A DNA stretch of 64,000 bases from Hofstenia miamia (lineage: Eukaryota; Xenacoelomorpha; Acoela; Hofsteniidae): NCBI GenBank assembly GCA_900660155.1, contig CABFPE010000044.1, forward strand, positions 820,647 through 884,646, written 5' to 3'. Below, one piece after another: positions 59,108 through 64,000 of the stretch; within the stretch, counting starts at the first letter, position 1; each line of letters begins with the position of its first letter. The notes beneath the pieces are model-generated. The model was not told where the DNA came from, did no database searches, and saw only the letters and a program-made list of their open reading frames with translations. A program made the position numbers and the translations under genes.

Positions 59108-60073
59108 TTAAAAATGAGTAGGAATTTGAGGTTCTGCTACTTTTGAACAATTTCGGGGTTCATTATTTGCAGGTTTTTTAAGCCTTAGGCTTTTAATTTC
59201 CTCTTCGTTGAAATCATTGGAAGGAAAAAGGGAAGAAATGCAGACATTTGCTGGCAAAAACTCCTCTCCATATTTTTCGCTTTTTACCCATCCAACTATA
59301 TCCCAAAATGGAATTTTCTCTACAATGTTCTTAATAGCATTTCTTAATTCTATAATATCAAATTGGTCCCCGCATTCATTCCTTGCACTTCGATCAATGA
59401 ATAAGCTTGTAATAGACTCTGATCGAAAGTTGGTTCTAGATATAATCTTCCCATCTATTAGAATCATACAACGAACTGCAATTCCAATTTTGGGATTTCT
59501 GCAACAAATCATATCCTTGCAGTCACACAAAGGACATGTACAGATGTCGTCGACAATTCCCGCCATTTTCAATTGAATTTTCTGTTTTTGCAAACGAAAC
59601 CCAAAAAAGGAATCTGAATATTCGGACTTCCATATACATGATGACAATGTAATGTCTTCAGAAGAGCGAAAATTTGAAAGGAGCAGGGGATGCTGTGTAG
59701 AAATAATTTTATTGTTAGCATCTCCAAGATATTCTCCCTCAAAAACAGGTTCAAGAATACAGACTTCACTGCCTATGCCAATTGTGGAGATTTCAAATAA
59801 TGCTTCGAACTTCTCTACTGTTTTGGCAGGAATGATAAAGGTCTCGCCACTCAAATTGTCCAGTAAAACGATGACATGTGTATAATTTTCAGAAATTTCA
59901 ATAGTACAATTGCCATACCGTCTAGGACAAAGTTTCTGGACAGGTTCTTTGCAAGTTGTAATGTGCAAAATGTTTGCTGATACTATAGTGTTCTCACCAA
60001 TATCCTTCACACTTTCAATAGGAATAGCAGAACACATTTTCGATAAATTGCAAAGGGATTGAATTTTTGACAT
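59108..60073 (-). CDS. Unrecognised 321-residue protein, possible OB fold and Cys knuckle
   Basis: One uninterrupted exon. The start at 60073 is the first Met after an in-frame TAA 9-7 bases upstream (60080-60082). No signal peptide or membrane segment is seen. Residues 28-135 alternate hydrophobic and polar strands (NTIVSANILHITT, THVIVLLDNLSGETFIIP, GSEVCILEPVFEGEYLG), an OB-fold-like pattern as in RPA-type single-strand DNA-binding proteins. Residues 178-191 form a dense Cys cluster, CTCPLCDCKDMICC, followed by AVRCMILIDGKIISR, reminiscent of the zinc ribbon inserted in the RPA1 C-terminal OB fold. The tail (300-321) is basic and Pro-rich. A nucleic-acid-binding role is inference only; the family is not recognised. 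A real gene is likely because the frame is long and clean in AT-rich sequence. Confidence 0.65.
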   Translation of the reverse strand: MSKIQSLCNLSKMCSAIPIESVKDIGENTIVSANILHITTCKEPVQKLCPRRYGNCTIEISENYTHVIVLLDNLSGETFIIPAKTVEKFEALFEISTIGIGSEVCILEPVFEGEYLGDANNKIISTQHPLLLSNFRSSEDITLSSCIWKSEYSDSFFGFRLQKQKIQLKMAGIVDDICTCPLCDCKDMICCRNPKIGIAVRCMILIDGKIISRTNFRSESITSLFIDRSARNECGDQFDIIELRNAIKNIVEKIPFWDIVGWVKSEKYGEEFLPANVCISSLFPSNDFNEEEIKSLRLKKPANNEPRNCSKVAEPQIPTHF

Positions 60074-60079
60074 TGTAAT

Positions 60080-62100
60080 TTAATAAATTGATAATATGTA
60101 TAAATGATACATAGCCTTTATGTAGTACTTGTTCTTTGCACTTGAAACACGAAAATTTGAAGCACTACAATAATGTTTGCTAATTTATCTGGTATCTGTA
60201 CAAGCTTTCCCTGGTTGTAATCGATAGGTTTGAAAGCTTATCAAATCACGAAAATTGATGCACTTCGCATCTGTAATTATATGAATTTAACTGATTAATC
60301 AACTAATTAGTAACAATCTGTATTTCCCTCAAATATTGCGCACTAATTAACACTATCATCAGCATCTCCAATTTGATGCAATTAATTTCTCCTGCATTTA
60401 AATTTACTCATAGCAACAATTTGAATGGCTTGAGATTACGACCTTTCCATAATGAATGAGGCATTTCATTTAATTTAAATTTTTAGGTAAAAGAACTAAT
60501 CAAAGAACTTCTTTTGTAGCAAACATATCACATTACTATAGAGGGCTCATAAATAGGCTACATTAAGTTTTAAAAGAGTTTTCATTTCCAATAATCGCCC
60601 ACTTATTGTGAAGTACGTAACACAGTTCTTCTAGAGTAAATGAGTAATTACTTTAGTAATATTCTCCTTATACAAACTGATGTACATTGGCAAGAAACTA
60701 GGGTTAACCCTTGATCTTAATATGCCGCAAATGTAGAAATCTACTTGGTTGGGATATTTACACGATGGATGGATAAGTGATAAAGGTGACCAAGTCCTCT
60801 TCAATCTTACGATTTCCAAAACTTCTAAGGCGAGAAATTCTCGAACACAGTTAAAATGGAGGAGGAGCTCCATATTGCTTGTGAAGTAATGGTGACGTAG
60901 TTGTACTAAATGATTGCTGTTTCAAAAAAGAAATGCACAAGTTTGTAGTGTCCCTAGAAATTTCAAGAAAATTATTTCAGGTTGTGTATATCTTCATTAG
61001 TTTTTGGGTTATAAGCGCTTAAATATTTTTCCAGAATTATGAAAAATTTCTCCCAGGCTATTTCAAGTTAATATATCGTGAGTAATCCAATTAAATATTT
61101 TTGATATATGCATAGATCATATAAAGTTATTCTTGATTTCTATTTTGTTTCTATCCAATATTCTAAGTTAGTATAGATAGTTATTTCGACATATGAATCT
61201 TAAGAAAATTATGTGTATTGTTTTTAATATAATTATTCAATTTGATTATGCACCATTTTTCAAATATTTTTATAAAAATAAATAACAATTGTTATGGTTA
61301 ATAGGTTTATCAAAATCCCATTTTCTTTAAAAATTGGTAATATTTGAGACAAATTTGATTGAGTCTGAGTTCCGCTATGCACGGTAGCATAATTGTCCTT
61401 TAGTTGTAGGAAATTAATCCTTAAAAATCATGTTTTTATTTTACTTGAAACTTGTGATTTATTAAGTTTACCATTCCTTGATATATTATCAAATTGAAAT
61501 AATTTTGAAAAATTAAAATAAATATTTGCGCTTGGTATTGTGTATTCTACAGCACCTAATGAATTTTCAATATTTTTATACCAATTCAAATTCATTAAAC
61601 ACTTATTCACCCTATAAAAATTTTTGCATTGTCAGAAATTCCTTCGTTACTTGCAATGGTTAATTAGTCTGACTGTTTTCTTTATTTTTATAGAAACATA
61701 ATTGAATTTTGTATTATATTTTCCTTTTTAATGATGTTTTTAAAATTTTTTATAAATCACTTGTTAAAATTTTCAATATTATGTGTACACATTGCTTGGT
61801 TTTATTTGATAAATCTAGTTACCATTTTGCTAGAATATTTAGTTTGTTAATTTCATTTTTATAATTTTGAAATATTTTTCAATAAAATTCAATTTAGTTT
61901 TAACACAGTTATGGTAATAAAATGCTCCCAAATTTTATTTATTGGTTTTCTGTTAGTTTTCATTCTCTTTTTGAGTTTATTCATTGATATTCATTTGCCT
62001 GCTTTTCTTTACAATTTTCATTTATATTACACCACAAATGCTAAAAAATAAAACGTTTTGAATCAAAATTCAGATTTTTTTCGTTTCTGGCTTCACAAAT
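60080..62100. other. Intergenic, nothing supported
   Basis: AT-rich. A minus-strand open frame at 60631-60873 (80 codons) has no recognised domain. The part next to 60080 would hold the promoter of the minus-strand gene. Confidence 0.35.
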
Positions 62101-62111
62101 GATATAATCAA

Positions 62112-62420
62112 TTAAGGCTGAGCTTTTATATTTATATTAGGTAAAATCATTGCATATATTGCTTTGATGTTGCATACCTTCAAAATTTTATAAATATTAT
62201 GCTGTTTCTCTGGCTGAACTTTATTCAACGTATGGAAAACAAAATGATATCCTCGCATTTTACCAAGAATCGCCAACTCCACAGTCAATGACTTACGACC
62301 AATATCTCTATTGCCTATTCCTGGTAATATTCTATTAAGGCATGCTAAATCCGATTTAGAGTCTTTTGTAAACAAACATCTAAGCTTCAACCCCGCGACC
62401 TCTGACTTTGCGCACGGCAC
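62112..62420 (-). other. Open frame of 102 codons, not recognised
   Basis: Reads MPCAKSEVAGLKLRCLFTKD... and then ...VELAILGKMRGYHFVFHTLN. It has mixed, protein-like composition at its N-terminal half, but there is no known domain and no splice context. It may be a decayed element. Confidence 0.2.
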
Positions 62421-62499
62421 GCCTCAATGGGTTCAAATATCATCATTAGGTGAATATAGCAAAGCTATATTATTTTTGTTCCTTATCTTAAGTGACTAA

Positions 62500-63437
62500 A
62501 CTCTAAATTATTTTCTAGTTTCAGTAGGAGTTTTTTCCTAAGTTTCCAACTTGTTACATACATTCCATTTTTTAAATCAAAATAATTTTTGTTAATATTG
62601 AATGCATGCACCTTGTTAGGTTTTATTATGGTATGAGTTTTCAACTTTGGTTCTATTTACCTCCTAGTACTTCCAATTTCTATGCATTTTACATAATCTA
62701 GAGATTATAACAAGTTTTATATGATTTTAAACGCTTGAAGTTATTAGATATAATGTAACTTATGAAATCTGTTGGAATACATCAAGCAATAACATATGGA
62801 CTAAAAACATCCTTAGAAAATTTGATTATCACATGACTTATTTTTTGTTCCAAACACCCATTTACGAATTTTAAGGTTTATGTGAGATACTTGGCTAAAT
62901 TATTTTCTATATTTGAAAAATATAATCGTCAATGAATAATATTACAAAAAGCCGTCTCCAATTTGAGATATTTCCCACAGAAAAGTCGTTTTCTTTTACT
63001 TGGAAACGTCGTACAATGTCACAAACTACATTAAGCCATTAGTCAACAAATATATAGAATAAATAATATCAAGTTTTTATTAAAATTATAAATCAACCAT
63101 ATTTGAATATATTTTCAACTTTGTAATAATAAGCCTGCAAACATCAGTGAAAAATATAACCTAAAATATAATATTAATAAAAATTAATAAGGTCCGGATT
63201 CTTAGGTCTTAAAATGACAACTATTCATTAACGGTTTATAAATGCCCAAAAATAAGTTTTTTATGTAATTAAAAAACTTTTAGGAACCAGAATTTACTAA
63301 ACGCGCTTATAGTGCAATTAAGAACACCCTTATGGAAGAACTGCCTTATTTGCTTGTGTATTTTCTAAGTGCAAAAATATTTTGAGAGAGAAAGCCAATT
63401 TAACTTTATATGAGAAAATGTACAATAATATTTGTAC
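62500..63437. other. Intergenic, nothing recognised
   Basis: AT-rich, without coding motif. Confidence 0.4.
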
Positions 63438-63675
63438 GTTCGTACCAATGCCTAATTCATATTTATTTACAACAAAGTTTTAATTACACTGCAACTATGA
63501 AAAAATTTCAAGTAGTTCCATGATTTGCGACCATTTTTCACATAGCTTTTGCTGTNGTTCGTACCAATGCCTAATTCATATTTATTTACAACAAAGTTTT
63601 AATTACACTGCAACTATGAAAAAAATTTCAAGTAGTTCCATGATTATTGCGACCATTTTGCACATAGCTTTTGCT
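63438..63675. repeat. 118-bp direct duplication around a single N (assembly artefact)
   Basis: GTTCGTACCAATGCCTAATT and the rest of 63438-63555 recur almost exactly at 63557-63675, with small indels only. One N (63556) separates them. The two copies are most simply the overlapping ends of two contigs that were scaffolded instead of merged. Confidence 0.85.
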
Positions 63676-63679
63676 GTCA

Positions 63680-64000
63680 TAAAACAGGGCACACACTACT
63701 CTGCAAGTCGGTTGCTTATTTGTCATGAACTACTAAAAAGCAAGCCTGCCTTTTTGTGAGCTTTTCACACAATAACCAACATAAAAAATATTAAAATGTT
63801 GCTGTGTCGCACAACAGGCACAACGCAACACAGCAACAGAGTCATAAATGTAATACATTCATTAGATATCCACTAAAAAAGAGGTCGGAGGATCTCAAAT
63901 GTGTAAATAACAAAATATAACTGAGGGGCTGGGACCAAAAACAAAACGCCGGACTGGACAAGGACAAATTTGATTAACATTTCCTTTATATTGTACTATA
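63680..64000. other. Window end, nothing recognised
   Basis: A GGGGCTGGGACC...GCCGGACTGGACAAGGAC stretch (63925-63965) is GC-richer than its surroundings and may belong to an element running out of the window. Confidence 0.3.

Noticed and set aside
60631-60873. 80-codon minus-strand frame upstream of the 321-residue gene
   Set aside because: Within chance length for this sequence, no recognised domain, no splice context linking it to the gene.

Overview
The window is AT-rich nuclear DNA from a metazoan, most likely an invertebrate. It has spliced genes with introns from 40 bp to 7.8 kb, FMRFamide-receptor-like GPCR exons, many decayed transposons, and two single-N assembly gaps (56526 and 63556). 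I cannot name the species. One degraded fossil resembles a protein family I associate with arthropod genome annotations. The TTTAG-dominated splice acceptors and the AT richness would also suit an early-branching (enoplean) nematode. Both readings are inference.

Layout. 1-3.4 kb holds transposon debris: a THAP-domain pseudogene, a LINE fragment and a piggyBac remnant. 3.8-26.3 kb is one large plus-strand gene for the replicative helicase subunit MCM4, resolved here into 15 coding exons and 769 residues without the extreme N-terminus. Its 7.8-kb third intron holds a decayed LINE copy, a fossil of an unnamed protein family, a Myb/SANT-like fragment, a deleted hAT element, a 159-bp MITE and a cluster of a 15-bp repeated motif. 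Its 4.9-kb eleventh intron holds an antisense retroelement fossil. 27-32 kb carries minus-strand LINE pieces, one broken by a TTAA-flanked MITE. 34.1-36.1 kb is a two-exon minus-strand GPCR. 38.1-40.1 kb is a decayed piggyBac transposon. 40.8-42.2 kb is a segment bounded by about 50-bp inverted repeats. 45.3-46.0 kb is a hAT-type MITE. 49-51.9 kb is a nearly intact LINE with ORF1 and ORF2. 59.1-60.1 kb is a single-exon minus-strand gene for an unrecognised 321-residue protein, possibly with an OB fold and a Cys-rich knuckle. The remaining stretches show no gene I can support.

The three host genes (MCM4, the GPCR and the 321-residue protein) do not form a functional cluster. MCM4 is part of the MCM2-7 helicase, and the 321-residue protein could be a nucleic-acid-binding protein, but nothing else links them.

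Most notable points: (1) in the LINE at 49-52 kb, ORF1 and ORF2 share one frame and are separated by a single UGA followed by CUA, a known leaky-stop context, while the first in-frame AUG of ORF2 lies past the start of the endonuclease domain; (2) splice acceptors are almost always TTTAG and half of the MCM4 donors are GTT; (3) the fossil retroelement inside MCM4 has an atypical reverse transcriptase; (4) several nonautonomous DNA transposons have readable inverted repeats and target-site duplications.
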